Of a stretch of 64,000 nt of DNA, positions 54,717-64,000 are shown piece after piece. The notes below the pieces were generated by a model that did not search any database, was not told the DNA's origin, and was given only the letters and a program-made list of their open reading frames with translations. Location: the NCBI RefSeq assembly GCF_014654785.1, contig NZ_BNBD01000001.1, forward strand, positions 186,001 through 250,000, written 5' to 3'. Each line of letters opens with the position of its first letter. Position 1 is the stretch's first letter. Source of the DNA: Streptomyces mashuensis (lineage in GTDB: Bacteria; Actinomycetota; Actinomycetes; Streptomycetales; Streptomycetaceae). Position numbers and translations under genes: made by a program.

Positions 54717-57331
54717 CCGTCACCGTCACCGTCCCCGACCTCTGCCTCGTCGTCCTCGTCGGCGCCACCGGCTCCGGCAAGTCCACCTTCGCCGCGCGCC
54801 ACTTCCGGCCGACCGAGACGGTGTCGTCCGACGCCTGCCGCGCCATGGTCGCCGACGACGAGACCGACCAGGACGCGAGCGCCGACGCCTTCGACCTGCT
54901 GCACTACATCGCCGGCAAGCGGCTCGCGGCCGGCCGGACGACCGTCGTCGACGCCACCGATGTCCAGGTGGAGAGCCGCCGCCGGCTGCTGCGGCTGGCG
55001 CGCGAGCACGACGTGCCGGCGGTGGCGGTCGTCCTGGACGTCCCGGAGGACGTGTGCGCGGCACGCAACGCCGCCCGCCCCGAGCGGAAGGGCGCCGGGC
55101 TGCGCGTCGTCCGCCGGCACCGGCGGGAGCTGGCGGAGTCCCTGCCGCGCCTGGAGCAGGAGGGTTTCCGCCGGGTGTACGTGCTGCGCGGCGCCGCGCA
55201 GGTGGAGGCCGCCGAGGTGGTGCGCGAGCGGCGCCCCACCGACCTGCGGCACCTCACCGGCCCGTTCGACATCGTGGGCGACGTGCACGGCTGCCGCTCC
55301 GAGCTGGAGACCCTGCTCGAGCGGCTCGGCTACGTCCTGGTGCGGGACGCGGCAGGACGCGCGGTCGACGCCGCGCACCCCGAGGGCCGCACCCTGGTCT
55401 TCGTCGGCGACCTCGTCGACCGCGGCCCCGACAGCCCCGGCGTGCTGCGCCTCGCCATGGGCATGGTCGCCGCGGGGCACGCCCTGTGCGTGCCGGGCAA
55501 CCACGAGAACAAGCTGGACCGCCACCTCCGGGGCCGCACGGTGAAACCCACGCACGGCCTGGCCGAGACCCTGGAGCAGCTCGCGGAGGCCGAGCGGGCC
55601 GACCCGGGGTTCGGCGAGCGCGTCCGCGTCTTCGTCGACGGGCTCGTGGGCCCGGCCGACCACTACGTCCTCGACGGCGGCCGCCTCGTCGTCTGCCACG
55701 CGGGCCTGCCGGAGCAGTACCACGGCCGGTCGTCGGGCCGGGTCCGGGCGCACGCGCTGTACGGGGCCACGACCGGCGAGAAGGACGAGTTCGGGCTGCC
55801 GGTGCGGCTGCCGTGGGCGGAGGACTACCGGGGCCGGGCCGCGGTCGTGTACGGGCACACGCCGAGCCCGTCCGCCCGGTGGCTGAACAACACCCTCTGC
55901 CTGGACACCGGCGCCGTCTTCGGCGGCCGGCTGACGGCGCTGCGCTGGCCGGAGCGCGAGCTGGTGGACGTACCGGCCGAACGGGTCTGGTACGAGCCGG
56001 CGCGGCCCCTCGCCGCGGCCGCCCCCGCGCTCGACCTGGCCGGCGTGGCCGCGCGCCGCACCGTCGAGACCCGCTCCCTGGGGCGGGTCACGCTGCGCCC
56101 GGAGGCCGCGGCGGCGGCGCTGGAGACGCTGAGCCGGTTCGCCGGCGACCCGCGGCAGCTGCTGTACCTGCCGCCGAGGCCGGCGCCGTGCGCCGCGTCG
56201 CGGCAGGAGGGCCACCTGGAACATCCGGCCGAGGTGTTCGCCGGCCACCGCGCGGCGGGCGTGCGCAAGGTGCTGTGCGAGGCGATGCACGGCGGCTCGC
56301 GCGCGGCCGTCCTGCTGTGCCGGGACGCGGAGACCGCCGCCGCCCGCTTCGGCGTGCCGGACGGCCTCCCGGGCGCCGCGTACACGGCGACGGCACAGCC
56401 GCTGTTCGCCGGCGCCGAGGCGGCGCGGCCGGTGCTGGAGCGGCTCACTGCCTGCGTGGCCGGGGCGGGGCTGTGGGAGGAGCTGGACACCGACTGGCTG
56501 CTGCTGGAGGCGGAGGCCCTGCCGCAGCCGCCGGCCTCGCCCGCCCCGGACGGCTACGCGGCGGTGGGCGCCGCCGCGGCCGCGCTGTTCCCCACCGTGC
56601 TGGCGGCCCTGGACGCGGCCGCGGCCCGCGGCGTGGACGTCGCGGAGCCGGCGGCCCGGCAGCGGGAGCGGGCCCGGGACGCGGCGGCGTTCACGGAGGC
56701 GTACCGGCGGTTCGGTGCGCCCGCCGCCCCCGCCGCCCCCGCCGCCCCCGCCGCCCCCGCCGCGCCCGCCGTGCCCCTTCCCGTGTCCGCCGCCGTGCGG
56801 CTTGCCCCGCTCCGGGTCCTGGCCGTCGACGGTCGCAGTCTCGCCACCCAGCCGCGCGGCGAGCAGCTCGCCCTGGTCGACCGGCTGGTCGCGCGGGACG
56901 GCGCGCTGCTCGCCCGTACGGACCGGGTCCTGGTCGACACGGAGGACGAGGCGTCCGTGGGGGCCGGCACACGGTGGTGGCAGGAACTGACCGCGGCGGG
57001 CGGCGCCGGCATGGTGGCCGGGCCCGCGGCGGAGGGGTACGGCCCGCAGGTCCCGCCGGCCGTGGCCTGCCGGGGCCGGGACCACCTGCGGCTGTTCTTC
57101 GGGCCGGAGTACACGCGGCCCGGCAATCTGGCCCGGCTGCGGGCGCGCCCGCTGGGCCACCAGTGGTCGCTGGCGCTGCGCGGGCACGCGCTGGGGCGGG
57201 AGGGCCTGGAGCGGTTGGCGGCGGGGGAGCCGTTGCGGCGCGTGCACGAGACGGTGTTCGCGACGCTGGCCCTGGAGGCCGAAGCCGCCGCTGCCGGTGC
57301 CCGTGCCGGACGGGCGTCGTACGCCGAGTGA
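54713..57331 (+). CDS. pnkp: Polynucleotide kinase-phosphatase-ligase Pnkp with degenerate ligase domain
   Basis: An 872-residue RNA-repair protein. The kinase (1-170) has P-loop GATGSGKST with Lys23. The 2',3'-phosphatase (185-475) keeps GDVHG (D190, H192), [16 protein letters not shown] and YGHTP. The ligase region (480-872) keeps the scaffold ([29 protein letters not shown]) but not the chemistry. Motif I has no KxxG, with Met525 where the adenylated lysine is expected. Motif IV reads GGAGMVAGP, with Ala765 for Glu and Gly770 for Lys. Motif V reads VACRG, with Ala785 for Lys. The motif III region LPWSAKA has become LPQPPAS. A nine-base tandem repeat inserts a PAA linker near 669-687. End healing is predicted active, ligation inactive. 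It is co-translated with the truncated Hen1. Confidence 0.88.
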   Translation: MTVTVTVPDLCLVVLVGATGSGKSTFAARHFRPTETVSSDACRAMVADDETDQDASADAFDLLHYIAGKRLAAGRTTVVDATDVQVESRRRLLRLAREHDVPAVAVVLDVPEDVCAARNAARPERKGAGLRVVRRHRRELAESLPRLEQEGFRRVYVLRGAAQVEAAEVVRERRPTDLRHLTGPFDIVGDVHGCRSELETLLERLGYVLVRDAAGRAVDAAHPEGRTLVFVGDLVDRGPDSPGVLRLAMGMVAAGHALCVPGNHENKLDRHLRGRTVKPTHGLAETLEQLAEAERADPGFGERVRVFVDGLVGPADHYVLDGGRLVVCHAGLPEQYHGRSSGRVRAHALYGATTGEKDEFGLPVRLPWAEDYRGRAAVVYGHTPSPSARWLNNTLCLDTGAVFGGRLTALRWPERELVDVPAERVWYEPARPLAAAAPALDLAGVAARRTVETRSLGRVTLRPEAAAAALETLSRFAGDPRQLLYLPPRPAPCAASRQEGHLEHPAEVFAGHRAAGVRKVLCEAMHGGSRAAVLLCRDAETAAARFGVPDGLPGAAYTATAQPLFAGAEAARPVLERLTACVAGAGLWEELDTDWLLLEAEALPQPPASPAPDGYAAVGAAAAALFPTVLAALDAAAARGVDVAEPAARQRERARDAAAFTEAYRRFGAPAAPAAPAAPAAPAAPAVPLPVSAAVRLAPLRVLAVDGRSLATQPRGEQLALVDRLVARDGALLARTDRVLVDTEDEASVGAGTRWWQELTAAGGAGMVAGPAAEGYGPQVPPAVACRGRDHLRLFFGPEYTRPGNLARLRARPLGHQWSLALRGHALGREGLERLAAGEPLRRVHETVFATLALEAEAAAAGARAGRASYAE
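56716..56772 (+). repeat. 9-bp tandem repeat coding a Pro-Ala linker in Pnkp
   Basis: About five copies of a CGCCCCCGC-type 9-mer encode repeated P-A-A units inside the ligase region. It is in frame; the insertion lies between conserved ligase blocks, consistent with relaxed constraint there. Confidence 0.8.
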
Positions 57332-57360
57332 TCTCGTGCCGCCCGGGTCAGGATGGAGGG

Positions 57361-58596
57361 ATGGGATTCCATGTCGATTCCGAGGCCGGGCGGCTGCGGC
57401 GCGTCATCCTGCACCGTCCCGACCTGGAGCTGAGGCGGCTCACGCCCTCCAACAAGGACACGCTCCTGTTCGACGACGTGCTGTGGGTGCGGCGGGCCCG
57501 CGCCGAGCACGACGGCTTCGCCGACGTGCTGCGCGAGTGGGGCGTCGAGGTCCACCTGTTCCGCGACCTGCTGGAGGAGAGCCTGCGGGTGCCGCAGGCG
57601 CGGAGCCTGGTGCTGGACCGGGTGTTCCACGAGCGGGAGTACGGGCCGCTGGCCACCGGCCGGCTGCGCGAGGCGTTCGGCGGCATGCCGGCGCCAGAGC
57701 TGGCGTCGTGGCTGGTCGGCGGGATGACCAAGCGGGAGTTCCTGGAGCGGTACAGCGAGCCCGTGTCGGTGCGGTTCCACGCGCTGGACGTGGACGACTT
57801 CCTCCTGGCGCCGTTGCCGAACCACCTCTTCACGCGGGACACCTCGGCCTGGATATACGACGGCGTGTCGGTCAACGCGATGCGCTGGCCCGCGCGGTGG
57901 CACGAGACGGTGCACTACGAGGCGGTGTACCGGCACCACCCGCTGTTCGCGGCGGGCGGCTTCCACGTGTGGTGCGAGGGCCAGGCGGCGTACCCGTCGA
58001 CGATCGAGGGCGGGGACGTGCTGGTCATCGGCGGGGGAGCGGTCCTCATCGGCATGAGCGAGCGGACGACGCCGCAGGCGGTGGAGATGCTGGCGCACCG
58101 GATGTTCTCGGCCGGCTCGGCGCGGGTCATCGTGGCCCTGGACATGCCCAAGGGCCGGGCGTTCATGCACCTCGACACGGTGATGACCATGATTGACGGC
58201 GATACGTTCACGCAGTACGCCGGGCTGGGCATGCTGCCCTCGTACACGATCGAGCCGGGCACGGGCGAGAGCGAGCTGAAGGTCACCGATCATCCGCCGG
58301 AGCACATGCACCGGGCGATCGCCGCCGCGCTGGGCCTGGACTCGATCCGGGTGCTGACCGCGCGGCAGGATGTGCATGCGGCCGAGCGCGAGCAGTGGGA
58401 CGACGGCTGCAACGTGCTCGCCATCGAGCCGGGCGTGGTGGTGGCGTACGAGCGGAACGCCACCACCAACACCTTCCTGCGCAAGCACGGCATCGAGGTC
58501 ATCACGATCCCGGGCAGCGAGCTGGGCCGGGGCCGTGGCGGGCCGCGCTGCATGAGCTGCCCGGTGGAGCGGGACGCCGTGCCGGGGATCAGCTGA
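57361..58596 (+). CDS. arcA: Arginine deiminase
   Basis: A 411-residue enzyme that hydrolyses arginine to citrulline and ammonia. The guanidino-modifying signatures are complete: [18 protein letters not shown], the general-acid block [12 protein letters not shown], and the C-terminal nucleophile in [10 protein letters not shown]. It lies 30 bp after pnkp and 120 bp before the carbamoyltransferase, with which it forms the first two steps of the arginine deiminase pathway; no carbamate kinase is seen nearby. ATG 57361 lacks a strong ribosome site (GGATGGAGGG covers it). If the NRPS module 4 uses arginine, this catabolic locus may compete for it, but no direct link is suggested. Confidence 0.95.
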   Translation: MGFHVDSEAGRLRRVILHRPDLELRRLTPSNKDTLLFDDVLWVRRARAEHDGFADVLREWGVEVHLFRDLLEESLRVPQARSLVLDRVFHEREYGPLATGRLREAFGGMPAPELASWLVGGMTKREFLERYSEPVSVRFHALDVDDFLLAPLPNHLFTRDTSAWIYDGVSVNAMRWPARWHETVHYEAVYRHHPLFAAGGFHVWCEGQAAYPSTIEGGDVLVIGGGAVLIGMSERTTPQAVEMLAHRMFSAGSARVIVALDMPKGRAFMHLDTVMTMIDGDTFTQYAGLGMLPSYTIEPGTGESELKVTDHPPEHMHRAIAAALGLDSIRVLTARQDVHAAEREQWDDGCNVLAIEPGVVVAYERNATTNTFLRKHGIEVITIPGSELGRGRGGPRCMSCPVERDAVPGIS

Positions 58597-58635
58597 TGCC
58601 CGGCAGGGCCCCGGCCGACGGGGGCCGACCCCCTG

Positions 58636-58671
58636 TCGTATAAGAATGCGAGACATCGTATAGAGTTACGA
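58636..58671 (+). promoter_or_regulatory. Repeated TCGTATA sites upstream of the carbamoyltransferase gene
   Basis: TCGTATA occurs at 58636-58642 and 58656-58662, exactly 20 bp apart (two helical turns). The second also forms an inverted pair, TCGTA-N6-TACGA. The spacing suggests a dimeric regulator on one DNA face; ArgR or a catabolic regulator are candidates. It lies 45-80 bp before the start. Confidence 0.5.
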
Positions 58672-58715
58672 ACCAACGTGCGATGTCGGGATGCGGAGAC
58701 GAACGGGAGCCACCC

Positions 58716-59717
58716 ATGGCGACACACCTCAAGGGCCGTCACCTCCTCAAGGAGACGGACCTCACCGCCGAGGAGTTCCACGGCCTGGTCGAGCTGGCGG
58801 CGGAACTGAAGGCGGCCAAGGCCACCGGGGTGGAGGAGCAGCGGCTCCGGGGCCGCAACATCGCGCTCGTCTTCGAGAAGACCTCCACCCGGACCCGGTG
58901 CGCCTTCGAGGTCGCCGCCGCCGACCAGGGCGCGCGCACCGTCTACCTCGACCCGGCGGGCTCGCAGGTCGGGCACAAGGAGTCGGTCCGCGACACGGCC
59001 CGCGTGCTGGGCCGGATGTTCGACGCGATCCAGTACCGGGGGCACGGCCAGGAGGTCGTCGAGGAGCTGGCCGCCCACGCCGGGGTGCCCGTCTTCAACG
59101 GCCTCACCGACGAGTGGCATCCCACCCAGATGCTCGCCGACGTCCTCACCATGACCGAGCACACGCCCAAGCCGGTGGAGCACATCGCCCACGCGTACCT
59201 GGGCGACGCCCGCTACAACATGGGCAACTCGCACCTGGTGACCGGGGCGCTGCTCGGCATGGACGTACGGATCGTGGCGCCGCGGGAGCTGTGGCCGGCC
59301 GACGCCGTGGTGGCCGAGGCGCGCCGCCTGGCCCAGGTCAGCGGGGCCCGCGTGACGCTCACCGAGGACGTGGCGGAGGGCGTGGCCGGCGCCGACTTCG
59401 TCTCCACCGACGTGTGGGTGTCGATGGGCGAGCCGAAGGAGGTCTGGGACGCGCGCATCGCGCTGCTCGGCCCGTACGCGGTGACCATGGACGTGCTGCG
59501 GGCGACGGGCAACCCGGCGGTGAAGTTCCTGCACTGCCTGCCGGCCTTCCACGACCTGGGCACGACCGTCGCCCGGGAGATCCACGAACGGCACGGCCTG
59601 ACCTCCCTGGAGTGCACCGACGAGGTCTTCGAGTCGCCGCACTCGGTCGTCTTCGACGAGGCCGAGAACCGGATGCACACCATCAAGGCGCTGCTGGTGG
59701 CGACGCTGGGCCGGTGA
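58716..59717 (+). CDS. argF: Ornithine carbamoyltransferase
   Basis: A 333-residue transferase with the carbamoyl-phosphate motif EKTSTRTRC, the HPTQMLAD block, DARYNMGNS for ornithine-site folding, and HCLPAFHD with the catalytic cysteine. It interconverts ornithine and citrulline. Adjacent arcA suggests the catabolic direction, although the same protein can serve biosynthesis. ATG 58716 is chosen (GGGAG 6 nt upstream) over an in-frame start at 58683, which would add 11 unconserved residues. Its own promoter region carries paired TCGTATA sites. Confidence 0.95.
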   Translation: MATHLKGRHLLKETDLTAEEFHGLVELAAELKAAKATGVEEQRLRGRNIALVFEKTSTRTRCAFEVAAADQGARTVYLDPAGSQVGHKESVRDTARVLGRMFDAIQYRGHGQEVVEELAAHAGVPVFNGLTDEWHPTQMLADVLTMTEHTPKPVEHIAHAYLGDARYNMGNSHLVTGALLGMDVRIVAPRELWPADAVVAEARRLAQVSGARVTLTEDVAEGVAGADFVSTDVWVSMGEPKEVWDARIALLGPYAVTMDVLRATGNPAVKFLHCLPAFHDLGTTVAREIHERHGLTSLECTDEVFESPHSVVFDEAENRMHTIKALLVATLGR

Positions 59718-59823
59718 GGCCGCACCGATGAGTGCTATCGCGTACTCGTGACGACAGTCACAGAGCGGTGATAACTTCGCCGGGCAGGCACCAGCCCTTC
59801 CCGGCTGAAGGAGGCCGTGCGCC

Positions 59824-60651
59824 ATGAGCCCGTTCACCGGCTCCGCGTCCCGTACCGAGCACTGGCGGCACCTGCGCCTGACCGTCGACGCAGGTGTCGC
59901 CACCGTCACCCTCGACCGCCCGGACAAGCTCAACGCCCTCACCTTCGGCGCCTACGCCGACCTGCGCGACCTGCTGCCCGAACTCGCCCGCGACGGCTCG
60001 GTGCGGGCCCTGGTCCTGGGCGGCGAGGGCCGCGGCTTCTGCTCCGGCGGCGACGTCGACGAGATCATCGGCGCGACCCTCGCCATGGACACCGCCCGCC
60101 TGCTGGACTTCAACCGCATGACGGGCCAGGTGGTGCGGGCCCTGCGCGAGTGCCCCTTCCCCGTGGTGGCCGCCGTGCACGGGGTCGCCGCCGGCGCCGG
60201 GGCCGTCCTCGCGCTCGCCGCCGACTTCCGCGTCGCCGACCCCACCGCCCGCTTCGCCTTCCTCTTCACCCGCGTCGGCCTCTCCGGCGGCGACATGGGC
60301 GCCGCCTACCTGCTGCCCCGCGTCGTCGGCCTCGGCCACGCCACCCGACTGCTCATGCTCGGCGACCCCGTCACCGCCGACGAGGCCGAACGCATCGGCC
60401 TGATCAGCCGGCTGTGCGCCGAGGGCGAGGCCCACCAGGCCGCCCACGCCCTCGCCCGCCGCCTCGCCGACGGCCCCGCGCTCGCCCACGCCCAGACGAA
60501 GGCCCTGCTCACCGCAGAACTCGACATGCCGCTCGCCGCCGCCGTCGAACTCGACGCCGCCACCCAGGCCCTGCTGATGAACAGCGCCGACTACGCCGAG
60601 TTCCACGCCGCCTTCACCGGCCGGCGGCCCCCCAGGTGGCAGGGGCGCTAG
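59824..60651 (+). CDS. Enoyl-CoA hydratase/isomerase, aryl-CoA degradation
   Basis: A 275-residue crotonase-fold protein. The oxyanion-hole blocks are ALVLGGEGRGFCSGGDVDE and VHGVAAGAGAVLALAADFRVA. In aerobic CoA-dependent pathways for aminobenzoate or salicylate, a crotonase acts after ring modification. It is immediately followed by the two-domain flavoprotein, with only 2 bp between stop and start. GATAAC around 59770 may be its -10. The exact reaction (hydration, isomerisation or ring opening) cannot be read from sequence. Confidence 0.9.
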   Translation: MSPFTGSASRTEHWRHLRLTVDAGVATVTLDRPDKLNALTFGAYADLRDLLPELARDGSVRALVLGGEGRGFCSGGDVDEIIGATLAMDTARLLDFNRMTGQVVRALRECPFPVVAAVHGVAAGAGAVLALAADFRVADPTARFAFLFTRVGLSGGDMGAAYLLPRVVGLGHATRLLMLGDPVTADEAERIGLISRLCAEGEAHQAAHALARRLADGPALAHAQTKALLTAELDMPLAAAVELDAATQALLMNSADYAEFHAAFTGRRPPRWQGR

Positions 60652-60653
60652 CC

Positions 60654-62927
60654 GTGGCCCGCGGGACACCCCGGGCGCCGCACGCCGCGCGCGTCGCCGT
60701 CATCGGCGGCGGGCCCGGCGGCCTCTACGCGGCGGCCCTGCTCAAACGGCAGGACCCCGGACGGCAGGTCACCCTCTGGGAACGCAACCGCCCCGACGAC
60801 ACCTTCGGCTTCGGCGTCGTCCTCTCCGACGAGACCCTCGGCGGCATCGAGAGCGCCGACCCCGACGTGTACGCGGCGCTGCGCCGCGAGTTCGTGCGCT
60901 GGGACGGCATCGACGTCGTCCACCGCGGCACGGTGCTGCGCTCCGGCGGCCACGGCTTCGCCGCACTCGGCCGCCACCGGCTGCTGGAGGTCCTCCAGCG
61001 CCGCTGCCTCGACCTGGGCGTACGGCTGCTGTTCCGCACCCCCGCGCCCCCCGCCGCCGAACTGGCCCGCACCCACGACCTCGTGGTCGCCGCCGACGGC
61101 CTCCACAGCCGTACCCGCGAGGACCACCGCGACGTCTTCCGCCCCACCCTCACCCCCCACCGCTGCCGCTACCTGTGGCTCGCCGCGGGCACCGCCCTCG
61201 ACGCCTTCCGCTTCGAGATCGCCGAGACCCCGCACGGCGTCATGCAGCTGCACGCCTACCCGTACCGGCACGATGCGAGCACCGTGGTGCTGGAGATGCG
61301 CGAGGAGGTCTGGCGCCGCGCCGGCCTCGACCGCCTGGACGCCGCCGCCTCCGCGCGGCGCTGCGCGGAATGGTTCGGCCCGCCCCTCGGCGGGCAGTCG
61401 CTGCGCTCCCACCGGTCGGCGTGGGCCGCCTTCGTCACCGTCGTCACCGAACGCTGGCACGACGGGCGGATCGTGCTGCTCGGCGACGCCGCCCACACCG
61501 CCCACTTCTCCATCGGCTCCGGCACCAAGCTCGCCGTCGAGGACGCCCTCGCCCTCAGCCACCGCCTGGAGCGCGCCCGCACCGTGCCGGAAGCACTCGC
61601 GGCGTACGAGGCCGAGCGCCGGCCCGTCGTGGAGTCCACGCAGCGCGCCGCCCGCGCCAGCCTGGAGTGGTTCGAGGAGCTGGCCCTGCACGTGGACCAG
61701 CCGCCGCGCCGCTTCGCCTTCAACCTCCTCACCCGCAGCCGCCGCGTCACGCACGACAACCTGCGGCTGCGCGACGCCGCGTTCGTCGCCGCGGTCGAGG
61801 CGGAAGCGGGCGTACCGCCCGGCACCCCGCCCATGTTCACGCCCTTCCGGCTGCGCGGCCTCACGCTCCGCAACCGCGTCGTCGTCTCGCCCATGGACAT
61901 GTACCGCGCCGTCGACGGCACCCCCGGCGACTTCCACCTCGTGCACTTGGGGGCACGGGCCCTCGGCGGCGCCGGGCTCGTGATGACCGAGATGGTGTGC
62001 GTCAGCGAACGCGGCCGCATCACCCCGGGCTGCACGGGCCTGTACACGCCCGAGCACGAGCGGGCCTGGCGGCGCATCACCGGCTTCGTGCACACGGAGG
62101 CGCCCGGCACGGCCGTCGGCATCCAGCTCGGCCACTCCGGCCGCAAGGGCTCCACCCGCCTCATGTGGGAGGGCATCGACCAGCCCCTCCCGCACGGCAA
62201 CTGGCCCCTGGTCGCCGCCTCCCCCCTGCCGTACCGGGCCGGCGTCAGCCAGACGCCGCACGCCCTCACGCGCGACGGCATGACCGCGATACGGGACCAG
62301 TTCACCGCCGCCGCGCGGCGCGCCGCCCGCGCCGGCTTCGACCTGCTGGAACTCCACTGCGCCCACGGCTACCTGCTGTCGGGCTTCCTCTCCCCGCTGA
62401 CCAACCACCGCCAGGACGCGTACGGCGGCACGCTCACCGCCCGCCTCGCCTATCCGCTGGAGGTCTTCGACGCGGTCCGCGCGGCCTGGCCGGACGACCG
62501 GCCCATGACGGTCCGCATCTCGGCGACGGACTGGGCCGACGGCGGCACGACCGCGGACGACGCGGTCGCCATCGCCCGCGCCTTCGCCGCGCACGGCGCC
62601 GACGCGATCGACGTCTCCACCGGCCAGGTCGTACCCGACGAACGCCCCGCGTTCGGCCGCTCGTACCAGACGCCGTTCGCGGACCGCATCCGGCACGAGG
62701 CGGGAGTCCCGGTGATCGCGGTCGGCGCGATCTCGTCGTGGGACGACGTGAACTCCCTGATCCTGGCGGGAAGAACAGACCTCTGCGCCCTGGGCCGCCC
62801 CCACCTGTACGACCCGGCATGGACCCTGCACGCGGCGGCGGAACAGGACTACGAGGGCGAGGGCGCACGCTGGCCGGTACCGTACCGAGCGGGCAGCAGA
62901 CGCCCGCCGACGGGACGGAAGATGTGA
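60654..62927 (+). CDS. Bifunctional aryl-CoA monooxygenase/old-yellow-enzyme reductase (2-aminobenzoyl-CoA or salicylyl-CoA type)
   Basis: A 757-residue fusion of two flavoproteins. Residues 1-380 are an FAD aromatic hydroxylase (VAVIGGGPGGLYAAALL, DGLHSRTRE, VLLGDAAHTAHFSIGSGTKLA). Residues 395-757 are an FMN old-yellow-enzyme barrel (TPFRLRGLTLRNRVVVSPMDMY, GIQLGHSGRKG, ELHCAHGYLLSGFLSP, RISATDWADGG). This fusion is known in 2-aminobenzoyl-CoA monooxygenase/reductase and in salicylyl-CoA 5-hydroxylase (SdgC), which act on CoA-activated aryl acids. GTG 60654 has AGGGG upstream; GTG 60636 is an alternative overlapping the hydratase. A reverse-strand aryl-CoA ligase at the window edge supports the pathway. 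Confidence 0.9.
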   Translation: MARGTPRAPHAARVAVIGGGPGGLYAAALLKRQDPGRQVTLWERNRPDDTFGFGVVLSDETLGGIESADPDVYAALRREFVRWDGIDVVHRGTVLRSGGHGFAALGRHRLLEVLQRRCLDLGVRLLFRTPAPPAAELARTHDLVVAADGLHSRTREDHRDVFRPTLTPHRCRYLWLAAGTALDAFRFEIAETPHGVMQLHAYPYRHDASTVVLEMREEVWRRAGLDRLDAAASARRCAEWFGPPLGGQSLRSHRSAWAAFVTVVTERWHDGRIVLLGDAAHTAHFSIGSGTKLAVEDALALSHRLERARTVPEALAAYEAERRPVVESTQRAARASLEWFEELALHVDQPPRRFAFNLLTRSRRVTHDNLRLRDAAFVAAVEAEAGVPPGTPPMFTPFRLRGLTLRNRVVVSPMDMYRAVDGTPGDFHLVHLGARALGGAGLVMTEMVCVSERGRITPGCTGLYTPEHERAWRRITGFVHTEAPGTAVGIQLGHSGRKGSTRLMWEGIDQPLPHGNWPLVAASPLPYRAGVSQTPHALTRDGMTAIRDQFTAAARRAARAGFDLLELHCAHGYLLSGFLSPLTNHRQDAYGGTLTARLAYPLEVFDAVRAAWPDDRPMTVRISATDWADGGTTADDAVAIARAFAAHGADAIDVSTGQVVPDERPAFGRSYQTPFADRIRHEAGVPVIAVGAISSWDDVNSLILAGRTDLCALGRPHLYDPAWTLHAAAEQDYEGEGARWPVPYRAGSRRPPTGRKM

Positions 62928-62937
62928 GGGGTGCCCC

Positions 62938-63774
62938 CTACGCCAGCACCCCCGCCACAAAGCGCTCACCCGCATCGCGCAGGCGGGAGTGCAACCCCGC
63001 GAACACCCGCTGGGCCCGGCCGCCAGGCCACCCCTCCGGTAGGAGCCCGGACGGCAGCCCCGGATCCGCATACGGCAGCCGCCGCCACGAATCCAGCGCC
63101 AGCACGTAGTCCCGGTACGCCTCCTCCACCCGCACCGGCCGCCGCCGCGACCACCGCCGCAGCACCGGCTCGTACGCCGCCAGGAACGCCCGGTGCTGGC
63201 ATGCCAGCGACTCCAGGTCCCACCACCGCGCCACCGCCTCGGCCGTCGGCTCGAACCCCAGGTGGTTGCCGCGGAACAGGTCGACGTACGCGGCCAGGCC
63301 CAGCCGTTCGAGCGTGTGCCGCGTCTCCTCGTGCACGTGGGCCGGGGCGATCCACACGCCCGGCGCGGCCGTGCCGAAGCCCAGCCGGGCCAGGCGCGAG
63401 CGGAGCAGGTGCCGCTTGTGCCGTTCCTGCTCCGGCACGGAGAAGACGGCCAGCAGCCAGCCGTGCCCGGGGCGCGCCGGCGCGCGGCCGTAGATGCGCC
63501 GGTCGCCGTCGTCCAGCAACTGCCGGGCGGCGTCGGACAGTCCGTACCCCGCCGCACCGCCGGACGTGCGGCCGGGGACGAGCAGGCCGCGCCGTTTGAG
63601 CCGTGAGACGGCCGACCGTACCGACGGCGCGTCCACGCCAAGGGCGCCCAGCAGGCGGATGAGGGCCGAGACGGGCACCGGGCCGGCCGGGGCGTCGGCG
63701 GTGCCGCGCCCGTAGGCGCCGTAGAAGGTGACGATGAGGGACCGGGGGGTGTGCGTCGGTGGCTGGTCAGTCAC
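62938..63774 (-). CDS. PaaX-type GntR-like transcriptional repressor
   Basis: A 278-residue protein with a PaaX N-terminal winged helix (PRSLIVTFYGAYGR, SVRSAVSRLKRRGLLVPGRT) and the PaaX C-terminal domain (LDSWRRLPYADPGLPSGLLPEGWPG). PaaX repressors respond to aryl-CoA thioesters such as phenylacetyl-CoA. GTG 63774 overlaps the CoA-ligase stop by 8 nt (GTGACTGA), so it is coupled to that gene and probably regulates both it and the convergent hydroxylase operon. The stops of this gene and the hydroxylase are 11 bp apart. Confidence 0.9.
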   Translation of the reverse strand: MTDQPPTHTPRSLIVTFYGAYGRGTADAPAGPVPVSALIRLLGALGVDAPSVRSAVSRLKRRGLLVPGRTSGGAAGYGLSDAARQLLDDGDRRIYGRAPARPGHGWLLAVFSVPEQERHKRHLLRSRLARLGFGTAAPGVWIAPAHVHEETRHTLERLGLAAYVDLFRGNHLGFEPTAEAVARWWDLESLACQHRAFLAAYEPVLRRWSRRRPVRVEEAYRDYVLALDSWRRLPYADPGLPSGLLPEGWPGGRAQRVFAGLHSRLRDAGERFVAGVLA

Positions 63775-64000
63775 GGGGAAACTGTAAAGCGCCGGAACGG
63801 AGCCGGAACCGCTGCAATTTGCCGGTGGGCGTGCGCGGCAGCGCGTCCAGGAACTCGATCTCGCGAGGGCACTTGTACGGGGCGATCTCCTTTCCGGTGA
63901 ACTCCAGGAGGCGTGCGCGGGTCGCATCGGTGCGCGGCACGCCGGCCCGCAGCACCACGTGCGCGACGACGGCCTGCCCGCGCCGTGGATCGGGCCGGCC
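63767..64000 (-). CDS. Acyl-/aryl-CoA ligase (AMP-forming), C-terminal fragment cut by window edge
   Basis: The last 77 codons of an AMP-binding enzyme are visible; the frame is open to the window edge. The C-terminal lid domain is clear (APYKCPREIEFLDALPRTPTGKLQRFRLR), with the catalytic lysine in TGKLQR. This form is typical of benzoate/aminobenzoate-CoA ligases. Context (PaaX regulator and aryl-CoA hydroxylase) makes an aryl substrate likely; the substrate pocket lies outside the window. Confidence 0.85.
   Translation of the reverse strand, partial: GRPDPRRGQAVVAHVVLRAGVPRTDATRARLLEFTGKEIAPYKCPREIEFLDALPRTPTGKLQRFRLRSGALQFPRD

Overview
The window is high-GC DNA with GTG/TTG starts, 4-nt translational overlaps and rare TTA codons. 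Its gene content (a SepF paralogue, an RlmA(II)-type methyltransferase, catabolic arginine genes, a SurE-type cyclase) is typical of a Streptomyces or close relative. Nothing here fixes the species. All calls come from reading the sequence by eye; no database search was run.

Layout. (1) 1-2.4 kb: the 3' part of a secreted lectin-GH74 xyloglucanase. (2) 2.5-31.3 kb: a leftward eight-gene nonribosomal peptide operon. In transcription order it holds a SurE-like penicillin-binding-protein-type thioesterase, NRPS-A (three modules, C-less start), MbtH, NRPS-B (three modules), an AsnO/VioC-type 2-oxoglutarate oxygenase, an MFS exporter, a P450 and a winged-helix regulator. (3) 31.5-38.9 kb: pheA, a two-component system, a BceAB-like ABC transporter and a second two-component pair. 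(4) 38.9-44.4 kb: a leftward four-gene 2-oxoacid chain-elongation operon (benzylmalate/homocitrate-synthase-like enzyme, fused LeuD-LeuC aconitase, IPMDH-like dehydrogenase, aminotransferase). (5) 44.6-53 kb: glycosyltransferases, an FkbM methyltransferase, RlmA, a TetR regulator, a SepF paralogue, an ATPase/MazG pair and small proteins. (6) 53-59.7 kb: homocysteine methyltransferase, a remodelled Hen1-Pnkp RNA-repair operon, arginine deiminase and ornithine carbamoyltransferase. (7) 59.8-64 kb: a CoA-dependent aryl-acid degradation locus.

How the parts fit. The epimerization domains and the matching condensation-domain types predict a six-residue peptide of strictly alternating L-D-L-D-L-D configuration. 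It would be released by the stand-alone SurE-like cyclase, because NRPS-B ends in an E domain and has no thioesterase. The chain-elongation operon would extend a 2-oxoacid by one carbon. With PheA next door, homophenylalanine is the most economical product.

The two operons are 13 kb apart, yet both start with the same element of about 95 bp. It combines a promoter-like pair with an 18-nt spacer and a long hairpin placed at the predicted transcript 5' end, and both first genes carry a TTA codon. I take this as evidence that they form one co-regulated cluster.

The second notable locus is the RNA-repair operon. The Pnkp kinase and phosphatase look intact, but the ligase catalytic motifs are substituted and the Hen1 partner lacks its methyltransferase half.
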